DNA of 64,000 nt from NCBI GenBank assembly GCA_902591495.1, contig CACJAW010000004.1:18692-82691 (forward strand), written 5' to 3'. The DNA comes from an uncultured Pseudohongiella sp. (GTDB taxonomy: Bacteria; Pseudomonadota; Gammaproteobacteria; Pseudomonadales; Pseudohongiellaceae). A program made the position numbers and the translations under genes. Shown here one piece after another: positions 44,656-56,745 of the stretch; positions within the stretch are counted from its first letter, which is position 1, and each line of letters starts with the position of its first letter. The notes below the pieces were generated by a model. That model made no database searches. It was given only the letters and a program-made list of their open reading frames with translations, and had not been told where the DNA came from.

Positions 44656-46428
44656 ATGCGTGTAAAACTTCGAGCTGACCGCTCATCAAAAATGCTTCTC
44701 TCTGCATTTTATATATGCCTTTCCAGCGTCATGTTAGTAATGAGCTCATTTGCTCAGAATTCGTCGCAGCCGCTTTTTGAATACAGTGCGATAAATCATC
44801 CGGTAATGGGCAAATCTGGGATGGTTGCGAGTCATAACGTCTTGTCCAGCGAAATCGCTGCGGAGATTATGGCAAATGGCGGAAATGCTATTGATGCTGG
44901 AGCAGCTCTTGGCTTTGCGCTTGCTGTTACCCTTCCCAGAGCCGGCAATATCGGAGGCGGGGGATTCATGCTTGTACACGTGGCAGATCTCAACAAAACA
45001 ATCGCCATCGATTTTAGAGAAACTGCACCCGCCGCTGCCACTCAGGAGATGTTTTTCGACGCCGAAGGCAACGTAGTCGTTGATGAGACCTACCGCTTTT
45101 CCCACAAGTCATCTGCAATCCCAGGTTCAGTAGCCGGACTTGCACACATAGTCGAAAAATACGGAACTATGTCCCTTTCGGACGTTTTACAACCGGCAAT
45201 TCGCTTGGCGCGCGACGGCATAAAAGTAACTTACGACCTTGCCTCGGACCTTGAACGAAGTCAGCGGCTAAAAAACAACCCCGCCAGCCTCAAGAAATTT
45301 TATAAGCCTGATGGATCAAATTATAAAGTAGGTGAGATTTTTAAGCAGCCTGATTTGGCATGGACCCTATCTGAGATTGCTAAGAAAGGAGTTGACGCAT
45401 TCTATCGAGGAAGCGTGGCTGAAAAAATTGTAGCTGACATGGAGGCGCATAATGGCCTCATTACGATGGAAGACTTGTCAAATTATGAAGTAATAGAACG
45501 CGAGCCTGTTCGAGGAACTTATAGAGGTTATGAAATCGAGGCCATGCCAGCGCCTAGTTCTGGCGGGACACATGTTATTCAAATGTTGAACATTCTTGAA
45601 AATTTTCCTCTAGCTGAGATGGGCCCAGAAAGTGCTGACGCACTTCACATTATGGCTGAATCCATGAAATTCGCATATGCAGATCGGAGCAAATATCTGG
45701 GAGACCCGGATTTCGTCAAAGTGCCAACAGATCTTTTGGTAGACAAGGGTTACGCTAAGAAAATTGCAGCGAAAATTTCTAGAGAGCACGCACTTAACTC
45801 CAACGAAATTGCCCCGGGAGACTTATCTACTTATGAGAGTGATGAGACCACCCACTATTCGGTTATAGACGATGAGGGCAACATAGTAGGGAACACCTAC
45901 ACACTTATGTTTTCCTTTGGGTCTGGAGTGGTTATAGAAGGAACTGGCATTCTGATGAACAACAACATGGGCAATTTCACATTGCGATCAGATATCCCAG
46001 ACGCTTTTGGTTTGATGGGAAGTGAGAACAACCTCATTCAGCCTACGCGACGCCCAGTCAGCTCAATGTCGCCAGTGCTTGTATCTCAGAATGGAAGGCC
46101 AATTTTAATGACCGGCAGTCCTGGCGGTTCAAAAATTATTAGCGCAAATATGCAGATGGTTTTGAATGTGTTGGAATTCGGCATGAATATCGCTGATGCT
46201 GCAGTTGCACCGCGCATACACCATCAATGGAAACCAGACGTGCTCGAGATAGAAGCAGGAATAAGTCCGGATACTGTCTCTCTCTTAATTGATAAAGGCC
46301 AAAAAATAAAATTTAGCCAGCGAAGTGCCGGCATGGGAAGTTTGCAGACCGTTATGTGGAAGGATGGATTATTCTTTGGTTTTTCTGATCCCCGAAGACC
46401 AGGAGCGGGAGCAGTCGGGGTTGACTGA
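44656..46428 (+). CDS. ggt: Gamma-glutamyltransferase
   Basis: The protein is a periplasmic Ntn-hydrolase that cleaves glutathione and other gamma-glutamyl compounds. It autoprocesses before the catalytic threonine in ESDETTHYSVIDD (Thr398 counted from the chosen start). The GNAIDAGAA, GNIGGGGFM, APSSGG and GSPGG motifs are present. A signal peptide ends near SSFAQ. The ATG at 44656 is chosen as a compromise; in-frame TTG 44578, ATG 44629 and ATG 44692 are alternatives. A degraded hydrolase remnant follows in the same frame. Confidence 0.93.
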   Translation: MRVKLRADRSSKMLLSAFYICLSSVMLVMSSFAQNSSQPLFEYSAINHPVMGKSGMVASHNVLSSEIAAEIMANGGNAIDAGAALGFALAVTLPRAGNIGGGGFMLVHVADLNKTIAIDFRETAPAAATQEMFFDAEGNVVVDETYRFSHKSSAIPGSVAGLAHIVEKYGTMSLSDVLQPAIRLARDGIKVTYDLASDLERSQRLKNNPASLKKFYKPDGSNYKVGEIFKQPDLAWTLSEIAKKGVDAFYRGSVAEKIVADMEAHNGLITMEDLSNYEVIEREPVRGTYRGYEIEAMPAPSSGGTHVIQMLNILENFPLAEMGPESADALHIMAESMKFAYADRSKYLGDPDFVKVPTDLLVDKGYAKKIAAKISREHALNSNEIAPGDLSTYESDETTHYSVIDDEGNIVGNTYTLMFSFGSGVVIEGTGILMNNNMGNFTLRSDIPDAFGLMGSENNLIQPTRRPVSSMSPVLVSQNGRPILMTGSPGGSKIISANMQMVLNVLEFGMNIADAAVAPRIHHQWKPDVLEIEAGISPDTVSLLIDKGQKIKFSQRSAGMGSLQTVMWKDGLFFGFSDPRRPGAGAVGVD

Positions 46429-46437
46429 CAAAGAAAA

Positions 46438-46656
46438 ATGATGCTCAACTTCATGAGTAGAACTAGACTCAACAATGCTTGGTCCGCATACGAAACTGCA
46501 CTACGAGCAAATAATGTGAACTACGAAGGACGCGTTTACAATAATGCAATGCATGGTTTTTTCAGCGATGCTACACCTGAAAGGTATGATGAAGCGTCTG
46601 CCTCTTAGGTATGGACTAGTATAATTGATTGGTTCAATACATACGGTCGAGAATAA
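46438..46656 (+). pseudogene. C-terminal remnant of a dienelactone hydrolase
   Basis: Starting ten bases after the ggt stop and in the same frame, the translation contains NNAWSAYETALRANNVNYEG, then NNAMHGFFSDATPERYDEAS. After a TAG at 46606-46608 it continues VWTSIIDWFNTYGRE and ends at TAA 46656. This is the C-terminal end of dienelactone hydrolase (carboxymethylenebutenolidase), including its catalytic histidine (MHGFF), interrupted by a stop. Nothing of the N-terminal catalytic core remains, so it is non-functional. Confidence 0.8.
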
Positions 46657-46658
46657 GA

Positions 46659-46841
46659 CTATTTAGATTTTTTTACATAATCTTCTTTGCTAAGATTTTC
46701 TAGAATAGTTGTTATATCTCCATCAGACAGGCCCGAATTTCTCAACTTGGAGATGGCTTTAAGCCAATCATTTAGAGAGCGGTACGAAACGCCAGCAACC
46801 CGAAGTTCTTTCCAAATCTTTTTAAATGTATCTCGACTCAT
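46659..46841 (-). CDS. Small hypothetical protein
   Basis: A 60-residue, basic, helix-rich ORF (MSRDTFKKIWKELRVAG to KKSK) between the hydrolase remnant and tRNA-Pro. No family is recognised and the ribosome-binding site is weak (GAG about 8 bases before ATG). The composition (many Lys, Leu, Ser and few rare patterns) is compatible with a real gene, but a chance ORF cannot be excluded. Confidence 0.45.
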   Translation of the reverse strand: MSRDTFKKIWKELRVAGVSYRSLNDWLKAISKLRNSGLSDGDITTILENLSKEDYVKKSK

Positions 46842-46924
46842 TTTTTAGTCTCATTTGTATCAAGAAGATTGTATTGAGATGGCCTAGCTAAGAAGAAAAG
46901 TTATATCGCGATACAAAGTAAAGT

Positions 46925-47001
46925 TGGTCGGGACGGCGGGATTTGAACCCACGACCACTACACCCCCAGTGTAGTGCGCTACCAGACTGCGCTACGCCCC
47001 G
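46925..47001 (-). tRNA. tRNA-Pro (GGG)
   Basis: A 77-base cloverleaf on the minus strand. The acceptor stem pairs CGGGGCG with CGTCCCG, the discriminator is A, and an encoded CCA ends at 46925. The T arm carries GGGTTCAAATCCC. The anticodon loop CTGGGGG has anticodon GGG at 46965-46967. It lies upstream of the hydrolase remnant and downstream of the MerR-like gene. Confidence 0.97.
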
Positions 47002-47081
47002 ACTAAAAATAAAATCTAGACAAAAAAACGTATGAAGAAACGGAATGACTTACCTTTATAAGGAAAACTCTTTGCTGGCCT

Positions 47082-47435
47082 TCACATCTTAGCTATCACT
47101 TGCTCAAGGTCTTTGATTAACGACTTGATCTCACTCGACTCAACACTTGGTTTACTGCTATCCCTTGAAGCACCAGTCATTTTCTGACGTGCACCACCAA
47201 TCGTGTATCCTTGCTCGTAAAGGAGCTTTTTTATCTCTCGTATTAAAATTACATCTTGACGCTGGTAATAGCGTCTGTTGCCTCTCCTTTTTACAGGTTT
47301 CAATTGAGGAAACTCAGCTTCCCAGTACCTAAGAACATGGGGCTTTACTGCACATAGGTCGCCGACTTCACCGATGGTAAAGTAACGCTTTGGCGGGATA
47401 GGTGGGAGTTCGTCGTTATTCGTCGGTTCCAGCAT
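47082..47435 (-). CDS. MerR-family transcriptional regulator
   Basis: The 117-residue protein has a MerR-type winged helix near its N-terminus: [37 protein letters not shown], with the RRYY and [14 protein letters not shown] continuation. No effector domain or cysteine-rich metal loop is seen, so it is a short DNA-binding MerR. The ATG at 47435 is chosen over an in-frame TTG at 47444. It overlaps ihfA by 20 bases, as in Pseudomonas, where a MerR gene follows ihfA. Confidence 0.88.
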   Translation of the reverse strand: MLEPTNNDELPPIPPKRYFTIGEVGDLCAVKPHVLRYWEAEFPQLKPVKRRGNRRYYQRQDVILIREIKKLLYEQGYTIGGARQKMTGASRDSSKPSVESSEIKSLIKDLEQVIAKM

Positions 47436-47724
47436 AACCTTCAACTCTCGATTTTAGTTTTTGGCCAGGTCTAAAGGTTACTACCCTTCTTGCTTTTATA
47501 GGTATCTCTTCACCGGTTTTTGGATTACGACCTGGGCGTTGCTTTTTATCGCGCAGATCAAAATTTCCGTATCCTGACAATTTGACTTGTTCATTCTTTT
47601 CAAGAGATAAGCGGATTTCTTCAAAGAACTGTTCTACGATTTCTTTGGCCTCGCGTTTATTCAACCCAAGCTCTTCAAACAGGCGTTCGGCCATATCAGC
47701 TTTAGTCAATGCTCCATCGCCCAT
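47416..47724 (-). CDS. ihfA: Integration host factor alpha subunit
   Basis: IHF bends DNA sharply at sequence-specific sites and acts with IhfB. The 102-residue protein shows the HU/IHF fold with the beta-arm region [27 protein letters not shown]. The ATG at 47724 ([13 protein letters not shown]) has a GGGGA 7 bases upstream and is preferred over the in-frame TTG at 47730. IHF is commonly needed at sigma-54 promoters, which may be relevant to the promoter at 5815. It lies downstream of pheT by 15 bases. Confidence 0.96.
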   Translation of the reverse strand: MGDGALTKADMAERLFEELGLNKREAKEIVEQFFEEIRLSLEKNEQVKLSGYGNFDLRDKKQRPGRNPKTGEEIPIKARRVVTFRPGQKLKSRVEGYAGTDE

Positions 47725-47739
47725 AATCAATTCCCCAAG

Positions 47740-50139
47740 TTAATCTCGCAAATTGGCATTAAATTGTTCATGTAGTCCCTTGACGCAACTACTAATAATC
47801 TTGTTTATTTCATCGTCACTAAGAGTGCGCGAAGGATGTTGCCACGTCAAGCCCAAAGCGATACTTTTTTTACCTTTTTCGACTCCATCCCCTTGATATA
47901 CATCAAATATTCTAGAATTACTAAGGTATTCACCTGCATTTTGTCGAACATTTGCAAGAATTTTTGCCGCAGGAACCTCTGAACTTACAACAATTGCTAA
48001 ATCCCGACTCACCTCTGGAAATTTAGAGAGAGCTTGCGCTCTGGGGAGCATACCATTCTGCAAAACGTCTAAACTCAGCTCGAAAACGAAAATAGGGACA
48101 TCTAATCCTAAAGATTGGCCAATTCTCGGATGTAAAGCTCCAACAAATCCGACTTCAACACCTGTCGGTGTTGTAATTTTTGCACACTGCCCAGGGTGCA
48201 TACTTAGGTGCTCTGAATTGTCGAAAGAGAATTCTTCGACAGAATTTCCGAGAGCAATCAATGTTTCTACATCGCCTTTAATATCATAAAAGTCGCTTAA
48301 TCCTTTTTCATTTACCCAGTTCCGGGGTAAACGATCTCCTGAAATTAATCCGGCCACTCGATGCTCTTGTTTTATCTCTTTTTTTTCTTTCAAAAACACA
48401 AGTCCGCTTTCAAAGACCCTCACCCGCTCTTGATGTCTATTAACGTTATGTGTATATGCCTCGACAAGGCCCGGCAATAAACTACTTCTCATAACCGACA
48501 TTTCAGTTGAAATTGGGTTTTGTAGGCTAATTTTTAGTGTATCAGGAAGGGCCAAAATTAGATCTGACTGCTTTGGATCTATAAATGAGTAAGTTACGAC
48601 TTCTTGATAGCCAAGGCTGACCAATGAAGTTCGTATTCTGTCATGTGGAACCATTTTCTCTGGTTCTTTTGTGCTCAGTGTCTGTGAAAAAAATCCTGAT
48701 GTCTTCGGTACATTATCGTAACCATAAACACGAACAAGTTCCTCGATAAGATCTGCCTCAAGACTAATATCAAACCGGTAGGTTGGTACACCAACAGTCA
48801 AACCGTCTTGATCTTCTTTATCTATTAAAAAACCCAGCCGTGTTAAGATATCCTTAATTTCAACTGGAGGTATTTCAATACCCAGCAAGGACTTTACGTT
48901 AGCAAACAATAAATCCACAGAGGAATTTTTTGGCAAATTTCCCAGTGTCTCAGTTATCGGTCCCGCTTCGCCTCCTACTATCGAGATTAAAATCTCGGTA
49001 GCTCTCTCCATGGCTAAGTGTTGTAATTCATAATCAACCCCTCTTTCATAGCGATGAGATGCATCCGTATGAAGGCCATAGGCCCGAGCTTTACCAGCTA
49101 TAGCCAGCGGCGAGAAAAAGGCGCATTCGAGGAACACATTTTTAGTCTTTTCGGAAACAGATGTAGCCAAGCCACCCATGATTCCAGCCATGGCTACCGC
49201 TTTTTCATTATCTGAAATAACAAGAATATCTGGCTTTAAGGTGACTTCTTTGCCATCTAAAAGTGTCAACTTTTCATTCTTCTCGGCCATTCGCACACGG
49301 ATACCACCAAGCAACTTGTCATAATCAAAAGCATGCATTGGTTGGCCTAGTTCCATTAGGACATAATTGGTCACATCAACTACCGGATCAATACTCCTTA
49401 ATCCCGAGCGTCGTAATTTTTCCCTCAACCATAATGGTGAGGTTTGATTTAGATCTATGTTTTTTACTACCCTACCTAAGTAGCGCGGACACTGATCTTG
49501 AGCCAAAATATCTATTGGCAACTCAGTTTTATGTTTGATTTGGGCAGGATAAAATTCAGGCTCCTTACATTCGCTTCTCGTAAGAACACCGACCTCCCTG
49601 GCTAACCCTCTCATACCTAAACAGTCGCCTCTGTTTGGGGTCAAATCAAGCTCTATACTTAAGTCCTCTAATTCCAAGGCATGCCGCACGTCGCTACCCA
49701 AGCTGATCTCATCAGGAAAAGCTAATAACCCATCGGACTTATCTTCCAGACCCAATTCCTCGGCAGAGCAAAGCATCCCTGAAGATTCCTCGCCCCTAAT
49801 CTTAGCCTTCTTAATTTTTATGGACACTTCCTCATTACGAGCTTGGATTTCTGCACCCACTTTTGCGAAGGGCACCTTCATGCCGGGAATAACATTTGGT
49901 GCGCCGCAAACGACTTTATAATCTTCAACGCCGTCGTTGACTAGGCAAAGCTTCAGCTTATCGGCATTTGGATGGGGTTCTACTGTAATGACTTTACCAA
50001 CAACAATACCTTTGAATTTGCTAGCTACAGAAGAAAACCCATCGACCTCTAATCCAGCCATAGTCAATCGTTCCATCAAATGATCTGAACTCATTTGCGG
50101 ATCAACCCATTCCTTAAGCCATGCTTCGCTGAATATCAT
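47740..50139 (-). CDS. pheT: Phenylalanyl-tRNA synthetase beta subunit
   Basis: The 799-residue protein forms the beta half of the alpha2-beta2 enzyme that charges tRNA-Phe. It has the N-terminal EMAP-like tRNA-binding domain (about 39-150, with GKVITVEPHPNADKLKLC), the B3/B4 editing domain, a B5 domain and the C-terminal FDX-ACB anticodon-binding domain starting near LSKFPEVSRDLAIVV. The length is typical (795 in E. coli). It follows pheS by 19 bases. Confidence 0.98.
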   Translation of the reverse strand: MIFSEAWLKEWVDPQMSSDHLMERLTMAGLEVDGFSSVASKFKGIVVGKVITVEPHPNADKLKLCLVNDGVEDYKVVCGAPNVIPGMKVPFAKVGAEIQARNEEVSIKIKKAKIRGEESSGMLCSAEELGLEDKSDGLLAFPDEISLGSDVRHALELEDLSIELDLTPNRGDCLGMRGLAREVGVLTRSECKEPEFYPAQIKHKTELPIDILAQDQCPRYLGRVVKNIDLNQTSPLWLREKLRRSGLRSIDPVVDVTNYVLMELGQPMHAFDYDKLLGGIRVRMAEKNEKLTLLDGKEVTLKPDILVISDNEKAVAMAGIMGGLATSVSEKTKNVFLECAFFSPLAIAGKARAYGLHTDASHRYERGVDYELQHLAMERATEILISIVGGEAGPITETLGNLPKNSSVDLLFANVKSLLGIEIPPVEIKDILTRLGFLIDKEDQDGLTVGVPTYRFDISLEADLIEELVRVYGYDNVPKTSGFFSQTLSTKEPEKMVPHDRIRTSLVSLGYQEVVTYSFIDPKQSDLILALPDTLKISLQNPISTEMSVMRSSLLPGLVEAYTHNVNRHQERVRVFESGLVFLKEKKEIKQEHRVAGLISGDRLPRNWVNEKGLSDFYDIKGDVETLIALGNSVEEFSFDNSEHLSMHPGQCAKITTPTGVEVGFVGALHPRIGQSLGLDVPIFVFELSLDVLQNGMLPRAQALSKFPEVSRDLAIVVSSEVPAAKILANVRQNAGEYLSNSRIFDVYQGDGVEKGKKSIALGLTWQHPSRTLSDDEINKIISSCVKGLHEQFNANLRD

Positions 50140-50158
50140 TAGTATTGGTTAAATCTTT

Positions 50159-51560
<1,402 letters not shown>

Positions 51561-51581
51561 TTTCCATCCTCCCTTAGTATG

Positions 51582-51779
51582 TTAGTTCTCGCGAAACATT
51601 CTTTTTACTGCTGGAACATCAGCGCTATGGACAGAACTCGTTCCGCGTAATTGTCGCTTCCGCTTAGTTGTCATCTTTGTGAGGATGTGGCTTTTATAAG
51701 CGCTTTTGCGCTTAAACCCAGAACCGGTTTTTTTAAACCGCTTAGCTGCACCACGATGGGTCTTTAGTTTTCCAACCAT
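51582..51779 (-). CDS. rpmI: 50S ribosomal protein L35
   Basis: The 65-residue basic protein has the L35 pattern: [20 protein letters not shown] near its start and [16 protein letters not shown] after it. The length is typical. The 106-base gap from infC may hold the L20-responsive leader known in E. coli; a small GCTG-ATGA-CAGC hairpin is visible there but the structure was not verified. Confidence 0.98.
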   Translation of the reverse strand: MVGKLKTHRGAAKRFKKTGSGFKRKSAYKSHILTKMTTKRKRQLRGTSSVHSADVPAVKRMFREN

Positions 51780-51885
51780 GTCATTAACTCCGCATTTGCT
51801 GTCATCAGCTTTTTTTAATCCAACTGGTCCAAAGGTCTAAAATTATCCACAAATGAAACCGGAATAATCTATCAAGCTTCAGTTA

Positions 51886-52410
51886 TCAGTGTTTTTTTAC
51901 AGGCGCCAGAACCATAACAATTTGGCGTCCTTCCATCTTGGGCTCTTGCTCGACTACTCCATATTCAGCCAGATCGTCCCTAATCCGCTCAACCAACTCC
52001 TGCCCAAGGTGTTGATGGGCCAATTCTCTGCCGCGAAAACGAAGCGAGACCTTGGCTTTATCACCATCAGATAGGAAACGTATCAGGTTGCGTAGTTTTA
52101 CCTGATAATCTCCTTCTTCCGTCCCTGGTCTAAATTTAATCTCTTTTACGTGGACCCTTCTTTGTTTTTTCTTATTGGCTGCTTTTTGCTTTTTTAAATC
52201 GAAGATATGCTTACCATGATCCATGATCTTACAGACTTGAGGGTCTGAATCAGGCGCTATAAGCACCAAGTCCAATTTAGCTTTAGCAGCTTCATCGCGA
52301 GCTTCCTCAATTGAAACAACCCCAACTTGACTGCCGTCGGCAGCTACCAATCGGACTTCATCCGCCTCAATAAATTCATTGATAATTGATTTTTTGGAGG
52401 AACTTCTCAT
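51886..52410 (-). CDS. infC: Translation initiation factor IF-3
   Basis: The 174-residue IF-3 has the N-terminal domain ([17 protein letters not shown]) and the C-terminal domain ([30 protein letters not shown]). IF-3 checks the start codon. The nominal start is an ATG at 52408-52410, immediately preceded by an in-frame ATC at 52411-52413. An AAAGGG lies 11 bases before the ATC and 14 before the ATG. Many bacteria use a non-AUG codon here for autoregulation, so the exact start is uncertain. Confidence 0.95.
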   Translation of the reverse strand: MRSSSKKSIINEFIEADEVRLVAADGSQVGVVSIEEARDEAAKAKLDLVLIAPDSDPQVCKIMDHGKHIFDLKKQKAANKKKQRRVHVKEIKFRPGTEEGDYQVKLRNLIRFLSDGDKAKVSLRFRGRELAHQHLGQELVERIRDDLAEYGVVEQEPKMEGRQIVMVLAPVKKH

Positions 52411-52479
52411 GATAGGAGCAAGCGCCCTTTAAGCTCACTTACGCCTTTCGATATGTCAAACAATCTAGTCTCCGTATAA

Positions 52480-54414
52480 TTAATTCTCAGTATCCTCGCT
52501 ACGGCTGAATTGGCCTACTTCTTTGGAAATATGCTCACACAATGCGCTGATTTCCATGGAGCCCAAATCCTCACCTCCACGTTTACGAACAGAAACAGTT
52601 TCCGCCTGAACCTCTTTATCACCAACAACGAGGAGATACGGAATCTTCTGTAAAGTGTGCTCGCGGATTTTAAAGCCGATTTTTTCATTTCTCAAGTCCA
52701 CAGCAACTCTTAACCCTTTATTTTTCAAGGTTTCCTCAATTTTTTTACAATAAGTGGACTGATTTTGAGAAATATTGAGGATTACGACTTGAACTGGTGC
52801 TAGCCAAGTAGGCATCGCCCCCGCATATTGCTCAATCAAAATACCTATAAATCGTTCGAAAGAACCCAAAATGGCTCGATGAAGCATTACTGGTCGAGCA
52901 CCACGGTCACCATTTTCATCTACGTAAGTTATATCGAAACGCTCAGGCAAATTCATATCTACTTGGAGAGTTCCGCATTGCCAATCTCGACCAATAGCAT
53001 CTCTAAGGACGAACTCCAGTTTAGGGCCATAGAAAGCCCCTTCACCAGGGAACAATTCGTAGTCTAGCCCCATTACATCAAGAGCATTACTGAGAGCCCC
53101 TTCGAGTTTGTCCCAAATTTCATCGGTACCGATTCGATTATCGGGTCGCGTCGAAAGCTTTATCTTTACATTTTCAAAACCGAAGTCTTTATAAATATCT
53201 AATACAAACGCTACAACCTCAATGCACTCTTGCGCCATTTGATCTTCAGTACAATAGATATGAGCATCATCCTGGGTAAAATGGCGAACCCGCATCAAAC
53301 CGTGAAGAGCACCAGATGGTTCGTATCGATGAACCTTCCCAAACTCAGCCATGCGAAGAGGAAGATCACGATAACTTTTAAGCCCCTGCGCATACATAGA
53401 TACAGAACCGGGGCAATTCATTGGTTTTAAGGCAAATATCCGCTCATCCTCTGTTTGGGTTGAGAACATATTCTCGCGATAGTTAAACCAATGGCCGGAG
53501 GTTTCCCAAAGACTTCTATCCATCACATCAGGCGTGTTGACCTCAACATAATCAGCTCTATCCTGCCGCTCACGCATATAATCAAGCAGCTTACGAAATA
53601 ATGTCCAACCCTTAGGATGCCAAAAAATTGACCCGGGGGCTTCCTCACTGAAGTGAAAGAGATCCAGTTCTCGGCCCAATTTGCGATGATCTCTCTTCTC
53701 TGCTTCCTCAAGTTGCTTAAGGTAAACATTGAGCTCTTTTTTTGAGGCCCATGCAGTCCCATAGATTCTTTGGAGCATCTCGTTCCTGGAATCGCCGCGC
53801 CAGTAAGCGCCTGATACCTTCGTAAGTTTAAAATTTTCTAGAAAGCTAGTGTTAGGTACGTGTGGCCCTCGGCACATATCTAGATATTCCTGGTGAAAGT
53901 ACAGCCCCATCGCTTCCTCTTCGGGCATGTCTTCTATCAATTTTAGCTTGTATTGCTCGCCTCTATTTTTAAACTCCGCTATCACTTCATCTCTCGGTGT
54001 CATTTTTTTAACGACATCATATTTTTGCTTTATGAGCGAGCGCATCCGATCTTCGATAACCTGAAGATCGTCAGAGGTGAACGGTTTTTCCACAGCGATA
54101 TCATAATAGAATCCATTTTCAATGACTGGACCTATAACCATATTAGCTTCAGGAAATAGTTGCTTTACCGCATGCCCAATGAGATGAGCACAGGAATGTC
54201 TAATGACATCCACACCCTCTTCATCTTTATTTGTGATTATTCTCAGTGTGCCATCGCGTTCAATTAGATCACAGGCATCACAGAGTTTGCCATCAACTTC
54301 ACCGGCGATTGTGGCGCTCGCTAGACCTGGTCCAATATCCGCAGCAACCTCATAGACTGATACTGGATTGTCGTAATTTTTAATACTACCGTCTGGAAGT
54401 GTTATTGCTGGCAT
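52480..54414 (-). CDS. thrS: Threonyl-tRNA synthetase
   Basis: The 644-residue enzyme has an N-terminal TGS domain ([19 protein letters not shown]), the second additional editing domain, and the catalytic domain with class II motifs. The zinc-binding cysteine is in [12 protein letters not shown], and motif 3 is near [15 protein letters not shown]. It heads the thrS-infC-rpmI-rplT-pheS-pheT-ihfA operon. Autoregulation by binding the leader is known in E. coli, but no clear tRNA-like leader was resolved here in the 87 bases after tRNA-Val. Confidence 0.98.
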   Translation of the reverse strand: MPAITLPDGSIKNYDNPVSVYEVAADIGPGLASATIAGEVDGKLCDACDLIERDGTLRIITNKDEEGVDVIRHSCAHLIGHAVKQLFPEANMVIGPVIENGFYYDIAVEKPFTSDDLQVIEDRMRSLIKQKYDVVKKMTPRDEVIAEFKNRGEQYKLKLIEDMPEEEAMGLYFHQEYLDMCRGPHVPNTSFLENFKLTKVSGAYWRGDSRNEMLQRIYGTAWASKKELNVYLKQLEEAEKRDHRKLGRELDLFHFSEEAPGSIFWHPKGWTLFRKLLDYMRERQDRADYVEVNTPDVMDRSLWETSGHWFNYRENMFSTQTEDERIFALKPMNCPGSVSMYAQGLKSYRDLPLRMAEFGKVHRYEPSGALHGLMRVRHFTQDDAHIYCTEDQMAQECIEVVAFVLDIYKDFGFENVKIKLSTRPDNRIGTDEIWDKLEGALSNALDVMGLDYELFPGEGAFYGPKLEFVLRDAIGRDWQCGTLQVDMNLPERFDITYVDENGDRGARPVMLHRAILGSFERFIGILIEQYAGAMPTWLAPVQVVILNISQNQSTYCKKIEETLKNKGLRVAVDLRNEKIGFKIREHTLQKIPYLLVVGDKEVQAETVSVRKRGGEDLGSMEISALCEHISKEVGQFSRSEDTEN

Positions 54415-54501
54415 TTACTCTGAACCTAAAATGGATTTTACACCCTGTTTAAAATCACGATTGACTTAAGTGCTTGCACTTCATTTGCACCAAAGTTTTA
54501 C

Positions 54502-54578
<77 letters not shown>

Positions 54579-54708
54579 ATTTTTCACAAATTATTTTTTC
54601 TACCAATTATAAACGTATAAATAGCTTATGCCTCGGCACAGGCGCGGGTAATTATACGGAATTTACAGTATTAGTGTCGATTAATTTGAAGTGTTTGATT
54701 ATTTAAAT

Positions 54709-56736
54709 CTACTGACGTAACAAATGCTCCTTCAAACCGGAAATTTCATCTCGAGTACTTGCAGCACTTTCAAAATCTAAATTCTTTGCTTGCTCATACA
54801 TAAGCTCCTCAAGCTCTGTTATTTTTGCAGCTAAATCACTTACATTTGACAAGTTGAAATTGTCACCATTGAGCGATTTATTTGCATTCCGGCTTTTTGA
54901 TTTCTTAACGCTTGCTGGGTTTGAATATGCCCCTTCCATGACATCCAAGACCTTCTTCTTAACGCCTGTAGGGATTATATTGTGTGTTGCGTTATATTCG
55001 ATTTGCGTATTTCTTCGCCTTTCAGATTCATCCATCGCTCGCTGCATAGAGCCAGTTATCCCATCAGCATAAAGAATAGCCTTGCCATTCAGGTTTCTTG
55101 CTGCACGCCCAATTGTTTGAATTAGTGATCTATCTGAGCGAAGAAAGCCTTCCTTGTCCGCATCCAGTATAGCAACCAATGAAACTTCTGGAATATCTAG
55201 CCCTTCCCTAAGCAGGTTAATTCCTACTAGCACATCAAAATTGCCAAGACGCAAGTCTCGCAATATTTCTGATCTCTCAACTGTATCAATATCTGAATGA
55301 AGATACCTGACTCGTATTCCATTTTCAGCCAAAAAGTCGGTCAGATCCTCCGCCATTCTCTTAGTTAAAACAGTTACCAATACCCGTTCTTTTTGCTTAA
55401 CGACCCGATTAGCCTCAGACAGCAAATCATCAACTTGTGTGGAGGCAGGTCGAACTTCGAGGACTGGATCAACCAACCCAGTTGGTCGAACAACTTGTCT
55501 GACTCGCTGACCTTCATGCTTTTCCTCATATGGGCCTGGCGTCGCTGAAACAAAAATTATTTGAGGGGTAAGATGTTCCCATTCCTCGAACCTTAATGGC
55601 CGATTATCAAGCGCAGACGGCAATCGAAAACCATACTCAACTAAGGTTTCTTTTCTTGAGCGATCACCTTTAAACATAGCACCCAACTGAGGAATTCCAA
55701 CATGGGATTCATCAGACACAACGAGACCGTCATCGGGCAAGTAATCGAACAATGTTGGTGGTGGCTGTCCAGCCTCTCTTCCCGACAAATAACGCGAATA
55801 ATTCTCTATACCAGTGCAGTATCCAAGCTCTTGAATCATCTCCAAGTCAAAGCGTGTTCTTTGCTCCAGCCTCTGGGCTTCAACTAGTCTATTATTTTCC
55901 TTCAGATAATCTAATCTATCACGCAATTCCTCTTTGATTGCGTCCAACGTCGCCAGGATTGTCTCTCGAGGAGTTACATAGTGTGATTTAGGAAATACCG
56001 TTAATCGAGGTACCTGTTTAATTACACTCCCTGTTAAAGGGTCAAAATAAGAAAGTCTCTCAATTTCATCATCAAATAATTCTATCCGGATAGCGTTTCT
56101 CTCTGACTCTGCTGGATAGATGTCAATTACGTCACCTCTTACACGGTAAGTTGCTCTATGAAGCTCCATATCGTTCCGCGTATACTGTAACTCAGCCAGT
56201 CGATTCAATAATTTTCGTTGTTCAATTCTATCTCCCACATCGAGATGAACGACCATTTGAAGATAGGTTCCTGGGTCTCCCAAGCCATAAATTGCTGAAA
56301 CAGTGGCAACCACAATTACATCCTCTCTCTCAAGAAAGGCTTTTGTTGCAGACAAGCGCATTTGCTCTATATGATCGTTGATCGAGGCGTCTTTTTCTAT
56401 GTATACATCTGAGGAAGGCACATATGCCTCAGGCTGATAATAGTCATAATAAGATACGAAATATTCAACCGCATTGTCTGGGAAGAATTCCTTGAATTCA
56501 CCATATAATTGAGCTGCCAAAGTTTTGTTTGGGGCCATTACGAGGGTCGGGCGCTGAACCTTTTCAATCACATTCGCGATGGTAAAAGTTTTACCGGAAC
56601 CTGTAACTCCCAATAATGTTTGCGCATGTAATCCATCCTCAAGGCCTTCGACCAACTGACTTATGGCTGCAGGTTGATCACCAGCAGGAGAGAATTTTGA
56701 TTTTAATTTAAATTTCTTGGCCATGGGCTCGACCAC
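54709..56736 (-). CDS. uvrB: Excinuclease ABC subunit UvrB
   Basis: UvrB is the damage-recognition helicase of nucleotide excision repair. Walker A GVTGSGKT, the beta-hairpin [15 protein letters not shown] and a C-terminal UvrC-binding UVR motif ([20 protein letters not shown]) are visible. AAGGAG sits five bases before a GTG at 56736, so that start is preferred. The GTG at 56742 overlaps the ribosome-binding site, and the ATG at 56724 lies 17 bases from it. The product is 675 residues, the usual length. Confidence 0.97.
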   Translation of the reverse strand: MVEPMAKKFKLKSKFSPAGDQPAAISQLVEGLEDGLHAQTLLGVTGSGKTFTIANVIEKVQRPTLVMAPNKTLAAQLYGEFKEFFPDNAVEYFVSYYDYYQPEAYVPSSDVYIEKDASINDHIEQMRLSATKAFLEREDVIVVATVSAIYGLGDPGTYLQMVVHLDVGDRIEQRKLLNRLAELQYTRNDMELHRATYRVRGDVIDIYPAESERNAIRIELFDDEIERLSYFDPLTGSVIKQVPRLTVFPKSHYVTPRETILATLDAIKEELRDRLDYLKENNRLVEAQRLEQRTRFDLEMIQELGYCTGIENYSRYLSGREAGQPPPTLFDYLPDDGLVVSDESHVGIPQLGAMFKGDRSRKETLVEYGFRLPSALDNRPLRFEEWEHLTPQIIFVSATPGPYEEKHEGQRVRQVVRPTGLVDPVLEVRPASTQVDDLLSEANRVVKQKERVLVTVLTKRMAEDLTDFLAENGIRVRYLHSDIDTVERSEILRDLRLGNFDVLVGINLLREGLDIPEVSLVAILDADKEGFLRSDRSLIQTIGRAARNLNGKAILYADGITGSMQRAMDESERRRNTQIEYNATHNIIPTGVKKKVLDVMEGAYSNPASVKKSKSRNANKSLNGDNFNLSNVSDLAAKITELEELMYEQAKNLDFESAASTRDEISGLKEHLLRQ

Positions 56737-56745
56737 GATCACTCC

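Noticed and set aside
46606..46608. TAG read-through (pyrrolysine or programmed) in the dienelactone hydrolase remnant
   Set aside because: The N-terminal catalytic core is missing, so simple decay explains the stop.
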